64,000 bases of DNA from Chitinophagaceae bacterium. Lineage in GTDB: Bacteria > Bacteroidota > Bacteroidia > Chitinophagales > Chitinophagaceae. The notes under the pieces are model-generated. The model worked only from the letters and a program-made list of their open reading frames with translations, was not told the origin of the DNA and ran no database searches. Both the position numbers and the translations under genes were made by a program. The first letter of the stretch is position 1. Every line of letters begins with the position of its first letter. Positions 35,435 to 43,234 of the stretch are shown piece after piece. The DNA lies in contig SCQT01000102.1 of the NCBI GenBank assembly GCA_004322015.1, positions 1-64,000 of the forward strand, read 5' to 3'.

Positions 35435-36124
35435 ATGCTATCTGCTATTCACACCGGGAAAAAAGCTGCAGGTGAAAAAGCTGCAGAGTATATTCGTTCG
35501 GGTATGACCGTAGGATTAGGAACGGGTTCCACAGCTTTCTGGGCTATAGAAAAAATCGGCAGGCTGGTTTCAGATGGACTGCAGATCAAGGCAATTGCCA
35601 CTTCCCTTCAATCAGAACAACAGGCTGAAAAGCTGCATATCCCATTGGTCTCTTTTGCAGAGCTGGATCATATTGATGTGGATATTGACGGCGCCGATGA
35701 GGTGGACGAAGATCTGAATCTCATCAAAGGGGGCGGAGGCGCTTTATTGCGTGAAAAAATTATTGCTTCTTCCAGCAAGAAAATGATCGTAGTGGCAGAT
35801 GAGCATAAACTGGTTAAAATATTGGGAAAATTTCCTCTGCCTGTAGAGGTGATACCTTTTGGTTGGGAAATGACGTTGAGAAAATTAAAATCTTTCGGTT
35901 GTATTCCCGTCTTACGGAAGAAAGGAGATCAGGTCTTTGTGACCGACAACGGTAATTATATTATTGATTGCAGTTTTGGCGCTATCCCTTCTCCCGGAGA
36001 CCTGCACAGCAGGCTGAATAATATCCCCGGCGTAGTGGAGAACGGATTGTTTACAGGCATGTGCGATACCGTTATCGTGGGTTATGAAGACGGCAGTACA
36101 AGGGTTATCACAAAATCCGTTTGA
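35435..36124 (+). CDS. rpiA: ribose-5-phosphate isomerase A
   Basis: Interconverts ribose-5-phosphate and ribulose-5-phosphate in the pentose phosphate pathway. The 229-aa protein has VGLGTGSTAFWAIEKIG, the catalytic IDGADEVDEDLN (Asp pair), LIKGGGGALLREKI and the conserved C-terminal NIPGVVENGLF. It ends at a double hairpin terminator shared with the convergent ssb gene. Confidence 0.96.
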   Translation: MLSAIHTGKKAAGEKAAEYIRSGMTVGLGTGSTAFWAIEKIGRLVSDGLQIKAIATSLQSEQQAEKLHIPLVSFAELDHIDVDIDGADEVDEDLNLIKGGGGALLREKIIASSSKKMIVVADEHKLVKILGKFPLPVEVIPFGWEMTLRKLKSFGCIPVLRKKGDQVFVTDNGNYIIDCSFGAIPSPGDLHSRLNNIPGVVENGLFTGMCDTVIVGYEDGSTRVITKSV

Positions 36125-36131
36125 ACCTATA

Positions 36132-36188
36132 TTTTGCAGTTGGCTGCAAAATCCGGTAAAAAAAACGGCATGAAGAACATGCCGTTTT
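36132..36188. terminator. double bidirectional terminator between rpiA and ssb
   Basis: The first hairpin is TTTTGCAG-TTGG-CTGCAAAA (36132-36151). The second is AAAACGGCATG paired with CATGCCGTTTT (36162-36172 with 36178-36188, 5-nt loop). The A-run before the second stem gives an eight-T tract on the minus strand for ssb; its TTTT end serves rpiA. Confidence 0.8.
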
Positions 36189-36219
36189 AGAAACAATGGT
36201 TTGATAAAGTCCCCTGTGT

Positions 36220-36576
36220 TTATTCCTTCAAAGCAGAGGCGGGAGCATTTCCCAATAGCCGGATCTCATTCACCACTATTTCCGTGATATATCTTTTTAT
36301 ACCATCCTTATCGGTATAATTCCGGTTGCTTAATTTCCCTTCCACTGCCACTTCGTTGCCTTTGTGCAGGAATTGCTCGGCGACCGTTGCCTGCCCGTTC
36401 CAGGCGACAATATTATGCCAGGAAGTATTGGTTACTTTGCTGCCCTGGGCATCTTTGTACGTTTCATTGGTGGCAATGGAAAAACGTGCTACTTTTTTGT
36501 CTTTTCCAATGGTGCGGATTTCAGGATCCATTCCGAGTCTTCCGATGAGCCTTACGCTGTTGCTGATGTTGTTCAT
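36220..36576 (-). CDS. ssb: single-stranded DNA-binding protein, short form without acidic tip
   Basis: The 118-aa OB-fold protein begins with NSVRLIGRLGMDPEIR and contains TSWHNIVAWNGQATVAEQFL and the GKLSNRNYTDKDG loop, all typical SSB. It stops right after the OB fold (LGNAPASALKE) and lacks the flexible tail and the acidic DDDIPF-like tip that recruits repair and replication partners in canonical SSB. It may be a secondary SSB paralogue. A minus-strand TATCTTTG at 36659-36666 is its likely promoter. Confidence 0.9.
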   Translation of the reverse strand: MNNISNSVRLIGRLGMDPEIRTIGKDKKVARFSIATNETYKDAQGSKVTNTSWHNIVAWNGQATVAEQFLHKGNEVAVEGKLSNRNYTDKDGIKRYITEIVVNEIRLLGNAPASALKE

Positions 36577-36658
36577 GACTTAAAGTTTTAATTGTTTTAA
36601 CTGATTAATTGTTTCCTTTTATTTTCCACTTCGGTGCACCTTGTTTGAAGTGTTGACG

Positions 36659-36666
36659 CAAAGATA
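36659..36666 (-). promoter_or_regulatory. TAnnTTTG -7 element of ssb
   Basis: CAAAGATA on the plus strand reads TATCTTTG on the minus strand, about 80 nt upstream of the ssb start. The remainder of 36577-36989 shows no gene and no clear structure. Confidence 0.45.
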
Positions 36667-36989
36667 AGTTCGTGAAAAGGCGATAGTCGGTATTTATACA
36701 TTTACTTACGAATATAAACGGGTGTAAATGTTTTTAAGCGTTTAAAAACGGATAATGTATGCCCCATCTTATTGACCATCAATTCACTATGATTTTCAGG
36801 GATAATATTCGAGGCGGAGGGAGAAAAGGATTATTTGAAAATAATTATTAGCGGATTACCTGTTTATTGCATGGATGCTTGTTATAATCCGGTGATCAGG
36901 GAAGGATCGAATACTTTTCATTATTTTTTCAAAAATTTTTTTTGTACATTGCTCTTCCATTTTTCCTAAATCTTTCATGCTTTAACGCT

Positions 36990-37358
36990 ATGGATGTACG
37001 TACCTGCCTGGAATGCGGCGCCAAGATCCGCGGAAGAACCGATAAGAAATTCTGCAATGACCAATGCCGGAATGCCTATCATAACCGGCTTAAAAACGAT
37101 AAGGCTGTCGCCGTGAAAAAGGTGAATCATATCCTGCGTCATAACAGGCAGGTCCTTCGCCATTTAATTCCCGAAGAAAAAGGCAAAACTACCCTGCACC
37201 GGGACAAATTAACTTTAGAAGGTTTTAATTTTACTTACCACACCCATACTTACACCACCCGTAATAACCATACTTACGTCTTTTGTTATGAATATGGCTA
37301 CTTGCCCTTGGGAAACGATATGTTCATGCTGGTGAAAAGAGAGGGCGGGCCGGGGTAA
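36990..37358 (+). CDS. DUF2116-like Zn-ribbon protein
   Basis: The 122-aa protein starts with a treble-clef-like zinc motif: C6, C9, C22 and C26 (CLECGAKIRGRTDKKFCNDQC), followed by RNAYHNR. The middle is basic (LRHNRQVLRHLIPEEKGK) and the C-terminus is aromatic (YTTRNNHTYVFCYEYGYLPL). This resembles the DUF2116 family, whose function is not known; nucleic-acid binding is plausible. Start chosen at ATG 36990 because the longer frame adds 16 hydrophobic residues. The stop codon's last base begins a long heptamer array. Confidence 0.7.
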   Translation: MDVRTCLECGAKIRGRTDKKFCNDQCRNAYHNRLKNDKAVAVKKVNHILRHNRQVLRHLIPEEKGKTTLHRDKLTLEGFNFTYHTHTYTTRNNHTYVFCYEYGYLPLGNDMFMLVKREGGPG

Positions 37359-37565
37359 TCTGTGATGTTCGATCTGTGATGTTCGATCTGAGATGTTCGA
37401 TCTATGATCTGTGATCTTTGGCCTTTGTTTATCGCCTTTTGCTTTTAGCCTTTCGCTTTCGGCTTTCGGCTTTCGGCTTTCGGCTTTCAGCTTTCAGCTT
37501 TCAGCTTTCAGCTTTCGGCTTTCGGCTTTCGGCTTTCGGCTTTCGGCTTTCAGCTTTCGGCTAAT
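37358..37565 (+). repeat. large heptanucleotide array, 29 units in one phase
   Basis: From the last base of the preceding stop codon the sequence keeps an unbroken 7-bp phase for about 208 bp. It begins with ATCTGTG/ATGTTCG alternation (a 14-bp super-repeat, 37358-37399) and passes through ATCTTTG, GCCTTTG, CTTTTAG and CCTTTCG. It then becomes 14 near-identical units at 37461-37558, ordered four GGCTTTC, four AGCTTTC, five GGCTTTC, one AGCTTTC. There are no unique spacers, so it is not a CRISPR. The stretch after it (37566-37826) has no gene; it holds an imperfect GCCTGC/GCAGGC inverted repeat (37691-37727). Confidence 0.9.
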
Positions 37566-37826
37566 AGAAGATTATTGTCCTTAGCCCTAAAATTTAACAA
37601 ATGATTTGGAAAATTCGAAAATAGCTATACTTTTGTCCCTTACTTTCAGTTCCTATATGTCTTGCAATTCTCCATTAGCTGTGAGCGTTTGCCTGCCCGG
37701 GGAGTACGGATGTTTCGTAAAGCAGGCGGGTGCAAGCGTTGTTGCATAGTAGTAAGCCCGTCAGACAGGATATCCTTAAAACCATATCATATAAATAACA
37801 CATATTAAAACCTAAAACTAACAACT

Positions 37827-39173
37827 ATGAAAAACATGGTACGTGTAAGGTATTTACTCCTTACTTTAGCCTTTGCTGCGTTTGCCGTCATACAGGCAAG
37901 CGCCCAGATGAAGATCGGTAATCATCCGACACAAATTCAACCCGCCTCCATTTTAGAATTAGAAAGCAATAATCAGGCTTTAAGGTTAACGCAGGGTGAT
38001 ACATTAAAGGTGAATGGCATTATTGCCACTGAGGCTACGCTCCCCGATGGGGAAACACCTTATCAGGCCGCAGAGGGTATGATCATGTATAATGAAGGAG
38101 ACAGCAGCTTTTACATGAGGATGAATGGCTGGTGGCATAAGGTGATGTCTGCAGACCAGGTAAATGCGCAATACTTTAAGTTAGGCGGAAACACCATAAG
38201 TACTTCCAGTACTTTTCTGGGACTAAAAGGCCATTCGGATTCGCTAAGAATTGGAACTGACAGTACCGCGGCAAGCATTATCATCATGCCAAATGGGGTG
38301 ATCAATATGCTGGATAGTTTACATGCTGTGTTGGCAAGGATAAACAAACTCTATTCCGGAGTGGCAAGCATTGATACGCTCACGGTCAATGATTCCTTGA
38401 ATGTGGCCGGCAATTTCATTGTAAAAAAAGATACCTCCAGGATGCTCAATTATTTTGTTATGCAGGATAGCGTAGTGATGACTAATCTCATGAAGGCCTA
38501 TGGCGCCGATACGGCCTTGTTAAGCATTGGACCCGGTGGCGTGGTGCACAGAATGAGCATTGATTCGTTGTTGGGAGCCAATAAGCCTACCATTAACGGT
38601 ATCAACAGTACTATCTTTCATTTGAAATTTGGGACAGACAGCACCCGGAAGGGTCCCTGGATAGACAGCACTTCTATGGCTAAAGATTCTATCCTGATTT
38701 TTAATATTCCGGATGCCGCTTTGGGGGTAAGAGGATTGGTGGATACAACCAGTCAGGTTTTTCAAGGTACTAAGATGTTTAGGGATTCGCTGGCGGTTGG
38801 ACAAACCACTACACCGAATTCTACCTTCCAGGTAAATGGAAACGTGAGTTTGGCGCAGAATCTTGTTTCTGCGACTTCCTATGATATGACTACTGCTGCT
38901 AATGCAGCGTATAGAACAATAGTCTTTAACGTCGCGGCTCTGACAGGACCTGTTACAGTAATCTTACCTAGTGCATCTTCCATTCCGGGTAGATTATATA
39001 CCTTTAAAAAGATCGGATCAACGGGAGATGGTCAATTAGCGGAATATGTAAAATTAAAGACAAGCTCGTCTCAGACTATAGATGGAGATGGAACTTCGTT
39101 TACGCTGTATAATAATTTTACTTCAGTGACACTTCAAGCACAAAGCGGTAATTGGGTCATAATAGGCCATTAA
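37827..39173 (+). CDS. secreted tail-fibre-like surface protein
   Basis: The 448-aa protein has a signal peptide of 26 residues (hydrophobic core, then IQASA|Q). The segment just after it, KIGNHPTQIQPASILELES, is clearly related to KLGNNPTFINPAAVLQLDS in the next protein, so the two share an N-terminal domain. The middle is beta-rich with Ser, Thr and Asn. The C-terminus (VFNVAALTGPVTVILPSASS, then LYTFKKIG, SQTIDGDGTSFTL and GNWVIIGH) resembles the tip of phage tail fibres. It is probably exported and exposed at the surface. No enzyme motif is visible. Confidence 0.7.
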   Translation: MKNMVRVRYLLLTLAFAAFAVIQASAQMKIGNHPTQIQPASILELESNNQALRLTQGDTLKVNGIIATEATLPDGETPYQAAEGMIMYNEGDSSFYMRMNGWWHKVMSADQVNAQYFKLGGNTISTSSTFLGLKGHSDSLRIGTDSTAASIIIMPNGVINMLDSLHAVLARINKLYSGVASIDTLTVNDSLNVAGNFIVKKDTSRMLNYFVMQDSVVMTNLMKAYGADTALLSIGPGGVVHRMSIDSLLGANKPTINGINSTIFHLKFGTDSTRKGPWIDSTSMAKDSILIFNIPDAALGVRGLVDTTSQVFQGTKMFRDSLAVGQTTTPNSTFQVNGNVSLAQNLVSATSYDMTTAANAAYRTIVFNVAALTGPVTVILPSASSIPGRLYTFKKIGSTGDGQLAEYVKLKTSSSQTIDGDGTSFTLYNNFTSVTLQAQSGNWVIIGH

Positions 39174-39182
39174 ATAAAACCG

Positions 39183-39216
39183 CCGGAAAGGAAATTAAAG
39201 ATGATTTTCTTTCCGG
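39183..39216 (+). terminator. 12-bp hairpin between the two tail-fibre-like genes
   Basis: CCGGAAAGGAAA (39183-39194) pairs with TTTTCTTTCCGG (39205-39216) with one G-U. It lies 10 nt after the stop codon. No T-run follows, so it may be an mRNA-stabilising end or an attenuator rather than a strong terminator. Confidence 0.45.
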
Positions 39217-39317
39217 TACGGCTTATTGCCGTATAGAAAACTTAGGCTGCTTCCGTTTCTTTCATCAAACGGAGGAAACATAGCCGTTCTTAAGCGTCAA
39301 TTATTTAATGTGCGGAC

Positions 39318-42170
39318 ATGCGAGAACCTGTATCAATTATATTTCTTTTCTTTTTGGCTTTAGGCTTTTCGTTTTTTTCAGTCAACGTACAGGCGCAACA
39401 GTTAAAACTGGGTAACAATCCGACTTTTATTAATCCGGCCGCAGTCCTGCAATTAGACAGCAGGAACCAGGGACTGCTTTTGACAAGGGTGGAAGACACG
39501 GCAGCCATTAATTCGTTCATTCCTCCCGATGGCATGATCATTTATTTTACAGATAGTTCCGCTCTGGGTGTTTACGGGCCGAATGCGGGCGTTTATCAAC
39601 GAAAAAACGGTGTATGGAGGCCTTTATGGGTTGGCTATGGGAACGATGGGCAGATATTGCGTACACGCGGGGCTAATTTCCTCCCGATATGGGAAAATTT
39701 ATTGCTGGATAGCTTGTATAATGTAAAAATATCTTCTGCCTCCGCCGGACAAATACTGCAATATAACGGAACTAAGTGGGTAAATACAACCGGTAGCGGC
39801 TTATATTGGTCACTCTTTGGGAATAGTGGAACGGACACTTCTGTCAATTTTTTAGGAACTACTGATGATAAACCGTTAATATTTAAAGTGAATGGCCATA
39901 AAGCCGGGTACCTTGGTACATCGGATGATAATAGTATTTCTTTAGGATATAATTCTGTAGTAATAGGTCCTTATTCCACCGCTATCGGAGGTAATGCATC
40001 GGTCACTTCAAGATATTCCACTGCCATAGGAGGCAACGCATCTGCGAACAATCAAAATAGCACTGCGTTAGGTTATAATTCCCAGTCGGTAGGCCAATCT
40101 TCCACAGCTATAGGGAGTAGTTCTTATGCAAATCCGCAATACGCCACTTCGTTAGGTAGTAATGCTTATGCCAACAATCAATATACCACTGCTTTGGGCA
40201 GTTACTCTTCCGCAACAGGCAAAAATACTACCGCCATTGGAGAAAGTGCTTATGCCTGGAACCCCAACACGCTTATTTTAGGTGATACAATTAATAATAT
40301 TAAAGTAGGCATAGGAACAAATAATCCGGCATATAATTTAGAAGTACGGGGGACAAGTGGATTTGACAGCACTTTAACCTTAGCCAGGGACCTGATAGTG
40401 AATGCAAGTTCCGGTTCAAACGGAAATATCCTCCGTTCACGCGGGACAGGGCTGTCCCCTGTATGGGAAAATCTGTTGCTGGATAGCTTGTACAATGTAC
40501 AGATATCTTCTCCTGATACCGGACAGATACTTCAGTATAACGGGAGCAAATGGATAAACTGGACACCCACCTATACTTCACTGAATGGCACAGGATATGT
40601 AAAGATGAACGGTACCACACCAACTTATATTACAGCCATACCGAATAGTGATTTAGCTAATTCCACGATTTCAGGAGTAGCTTTAGGAGGGACTTTATTT
40701 TCATTGAGTCCCGGATATGGTTTAGTCGGAAGCGCTTATAATGGTACCGTTAATCAACAGTTTAATGTAGATACTTCATCAGGGAAATTGGCTACTCAAT
40801 ATTATGTCAATACTCAGGGCTTTTTAAAAGGCAATCAAGCCATAACACTATCAGGTGATGTTACGGGCAGCGGAACTACCTCCATTCCGGTTACTCTCAA
40901 TACGGTAAATTCAAATATAGGGACATTTGGTAATTCAACCAATGTAGGGACATTTACGGTTAATGCAAAAGGCCTGATAACGGCTGCCTCCAACATGCCT
41001 ATATCTTTTCCCGTAACAAGCGTAAATGGATTTACAGGTGCTGTTTCTTTGGGGTTGAATAATCTTAACTATGTTACTATTACCTCACCAAATAGTGGAG
41101 ATATATTGCAGTATACCGGATCCGCTTGGGTAAATGCTTCAGGAGGTGGGTTGGCCTGGTTAATAGGCGGTAATGGGAATGTAACATCAAGTAATTATAT
41201 CGGCACTAATTCTTCTGCATACGTGCCGTTAATATTCAAAGTGAATGGTTTACAGGCAGGTTATCTTGGAACACCCGGCACCTCTTTAAACGTTTCTTTT
41301 GGTATTGGTTCCTCAGCCAATTTTAAATCCATTGCTATCGGAGGAAATACTATTGCCGCGCTAAATGAATCAGTTGCTTTAGGCTATTTGGCAAACTCGA
41401 ATGCTTTTCAAAGTATTGCCATAGGGGAGGCTACAACAACCGGTCAAAGTTCTGTAGTTATTGGGCAAGGTGCATCTTCCAATTCTTATCAAAGTATAGC
41501 TATCGGAGCAAGCGCAACGGCCAATGGAAGCAATAACGGTGCTATCGCAATTGGTTCTGGCTCCTCAGCGACTGCGCAGAATTCACTTGCGCTTGGCGTT
41601 AGTGCTTCCGCATCTGGACAGAATGCTACAGCTATCGGTACCGGAGCTATTGCTAATGTGGCAAATACTTTAATTTTAGGAAATGGCGCTAATGTAGGAA
41701 TTGGAACTAACACCCCCGGTACGAATAAGCTTTATGTGAATGGTAATGTTTATGTTGCTGGAAGTATTACAGCAAGTGGTGCCATTACAGGGTCATCAGA
41801 CATTCGTTTCAAAAAAAACCTCCTCGAACTTCGTCATGTTTTGGCTGCTATAGACAGTCTCCACGGTTATACCTATTTCTTCCTGACAAAAAAATTTGAG
41901 GATAAAGATTTCCCTAAAACCAAACAAATAGGTATGATAGCCCAGGAAGTAGAAAAATATTTTCCCGAATTGGTATCAACAGATAAAGAAGGATATAAAT
42001 CTTTGAACTATCCGCAGTTTACCGCCGTATTGCTGGAAGCCGTCAAAGAGCAGCAGGCGGAAATAGATTCTTTGAAAAAACAAAATGAACAATATCAACA
42101 AACGGTGAATGAGCAATTAAAAGAACTGACCGAAAGAATACAAGCATTGGAAAAAAAGGAGAAGAATTAG
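39318..42170 (+). CDS. secreted adhesin/tail-fibre-like protein with YadA-type head repeats and C-terminal S74 chaperone
   Basis: The 950-aa protein has a signal peptide of 26 residues (FFSVNVQA|Q). Next come the shared N-terminal domain and two blocks of YadA-like head repeats (STAIGGNASVTSR, STALGYNSQSVGQ and so on, about 215-320 and 665-800). Near-identical modules LLLDSLYNVxISS-x-GQILQYNG are separated by collagen-like beta segments. A peptidase S74 intramolecular chaperone starts at about 825. Its proposed Ser-Lys dyad is S827/K832 in SSDIRFKKN, with the usual five-residue spacing, so the last 120 residues may be cut off after trimer folding. A terminal coiled coil (915-948) ends it. S74 domains are best known from phage tail spikes; here the signal peptide implies a cell-surface protein. 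Confidence 0.82.
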   Translation: MREPVSIIFLFFLALGFSFFSVNVQAQQLKLGNNPTFINPAAVLQLDSRNQGLLLTRVEDTAAINSFIPPDGMIIYFTDSSALGVYGPNAGVYQRKNGVWRPLWVGYGNDGQILRTRGANFLPIWENLLLDSLYNVKISSASAGQILQYNGTKWVNTTGSGLYWSLFGNSGTDTSVNFLGTTDDKPLIFKVNGHKAGYLGTSDDNSISLGYNSVVIGPYSTAIGGNASVTSRYSTAIGGNASANNQNSTALGYNSQSVGQSSTAIGSSSYANPQYATSLGSNAYANNQYTTALGSYSSATGKNTTAIGESAYAWNPNTLILGDTINNIKVGIGTNNPAYNLEVRGTSGFDSTLTLARDLIVNASSGSNGNILRSRGTGLSPVWENLLLDSLYNVQISSPDTGQILQYNGSKWINWTPTYTSLNGTGYVKMNGTTPTYITAIPNSDLANSTISGVALGGTLFSLSPGYGLVGSAYNGTVNQQFNVDTSSGKLATQYYVNTQGFLKGNQAITLSGDVTGSGTTSIPVTLNTVNSNIGTFGNSTNVGTFTVNAKGLITAASNMPISFPVTSVNGFTGAVSLGLNNLNYVTITSPNSGDILQYTGSAWVNASGGGLAWLIGGNGNVTSSNYIGTNSSAYVPLIFKVNGLQAGYLGTPGTSLNVSFGIGSSANFKSIAIGGNTIAALNESVALGYLANSNAFQSIAIGEATTTGQSSVVIGQGASSNSYQSIAIGASATANGSNNGAIAIGSGSSATAQNSLALGVSASASGQNATAIGTGAIANVANTLILGNGANVGIGTNTPGTNKLYVNGNVYVAGSITASGAITGSSDIRFKKNLLELRHVLAAIDSLHGYTYFFLTKKFEDKDFPKTKQIGMIAQEVEKYFPELVSTDKEGYKSLNYPQFTAVLLEAVKEQQAEIDSLKKQNEQYQQTVNEQLKELTERIQALEKKEKN

Positions 42171-42194
42171 AATGGTTGCTGAATGATATTCCAT

Positions 42195-42271
42195 AGATAA
42201 AGCATGGATAAAGCATGGATAAGGCATGGATGAAGCCTATTAAAAGCGCACTAAAGGCGTGGATAAATTAG
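42195..42271. repeat. 11-bp tandem array (GGATAAAGCAT)
   Basis: Seven in-phase units: AGATAAAGCAT, GGATAAAGCAT, GGATAAGGCAT, GGATGAAGCCT, ATTAAAAGCGC, ACTAAAGGCGT, GGATAAATTAG. The same word order (AAGCAT/AAGGCAT, then AAAAGCGCACTAA) is found in the field at 236-466. It starts 24 nt after the preceding stop codon. Confidence 0.7.
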
Positions 42272-42342
42272 GAAGTTATCGGGGTTATTCGGGGTATAAG
42301 CTATCAAACCTCCCTCAAATGAATAACTTGATAATTTTAATC

Positions 42343-42350
42343 TATATTTG
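42343..42350 (+). promoter_or_regulatory. TAnnTTTG -7 element of the ORF6N gene
   Basis: TATATTTG lies about 83 nt upstream of the ATG at 42434. The element suggests the locus was once, or still is, transcribed. Confidence 0.4.
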
Positions 42351-42433
42351 GAGATCATTAACAGAATGGCATAAAAGACAAAGAAGATTTTTGCAATTTC
42401 ATATAGAGTACTCAACCTTAAACCCTTTGAAAT

Positions 42434-42948
42434 ATGGAAATTGCTTTGATTCAAAACAGGATCTATGAAATTCGGGGTAAGAACGTAATGATGGATTTTG
42501 ATTTGGCAGCGTTGTATGAGGTAGAAACGAAGTACCTTAAAAGAGCAGTTAGACAAAATCGTTCACGTTTCCCGGATGATTTTATGTTTGAATTGTCTCA
42601 GAGAGAATTTGAAGTTTTGAGGTGCAATTTTAGCACCTCAAAACAGCGAGGGGAACCAGGTATCCTCCCTTCGCATTTAGGGAACAAGGAGTAGCCATGC
42701 TAAGCGGTATCCTCAATTCCCCAAGGGCTGTGCAGACTAATATCACCATCATGTGTGCATTTGTGGCTATGCGGCATTTCGCCCTGACTTATCAGGAACT
42801 TGCCCAAAAGCTGAATGAATTGGAAAAGAAATATGATGGACAGTTTAATGAAGTATTTAAAGCGCTTAATCTTTTACTGGAGAAAAAAAACAGGAAAGTA
42901 AAGTGGGAAGAAAGGGAACAAATTGGGTTTAAGAAATATAAGAAATAA
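42434..42948 (+). pseudogene. ORF6N (KilA-N-associated) domain gene with frameshift
   Basis: The first frame (42434-42694) gives MEIALIQNRIYEIRGKNVMM, then DFDLAALYEVETKYLKRAVR and NRSRFPDDFMFEL, the ORF6N DNA-binding domain common in Bacteroidota accessory DNA. After STSKQRG it runs into a stop. The other frame reads FAFREQGVAMLSGILNSPRA and LTYQELAQKLNELEKKYD, the family C-terminal half with its coiled coil. Restoring one G in the G4 run at 42650-42653 rejoins both halves. A perfect 12-bp inverted repeat (42614-42625 with 42633-42644) lies just before the run. It is a recent pseudogene or a sequencing slip. Programmed frameshifting is unlikely because no slippery heptamer is evident. Confidence 0.8.
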
Positions 42949-43111
42949 TTGTGCCTGATAGGCTTAAATGCTTATGCAAAAACATTTACTACATATCTTT
43001 TCCCGCCTGTCACCTGCCGGCTTTTTGCATAAAATATGGAGATATTTATTTCCTGATGAATTAATTTGTATTCTTAAAAAGGATAGATCCCAATGGCCAT
43101 GGTTCGACAGG

Positions 43112-43183
43112 CTCACCATGACAAGAGAACTCACCATGACAAGAGGACTCACTATGACAAGAGAACTCACCATGACAAGGGAA
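43112..43183 (+). repeat. 18-bp tandem repeat (CTCACCATGACAAGAGAA)
   Basis: Four units of 18 bp with three internal substitutions begin after GGTTCGACAGG. The 18-bp period is in frame and would be read as TMTREL hexapeptides if the downstream gene started further upstream. It lies in the space between the ORF6N pseudogene and the T9SS-like cargo gene. Confidence 0.8.
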
Positions 43184-43234
43184 CTTTCCACCAGGAAGCG
43201 GGAACTATATACCATGATTTTGGGAAGGGTTAAA

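Noticed and set aside
37358-37565. CRISPR array
   Set aside because: Units are 7 bp and directly adjacent, with no unique spacers and no cas genes.
37827-42948. Prophage
   Set aside because: Tail-fibre-like and ORF6N genes suggest it, but the fibre proteins have signal peptides and no capsid, terminase, integrase or lysis genes are present.
42434-42948. Programmed ribosomal frameshift in ORF6N
   Set aside because: No slippery heptamer or downstream pseudoknot was seen; a one-base loss in the G run is simpler.
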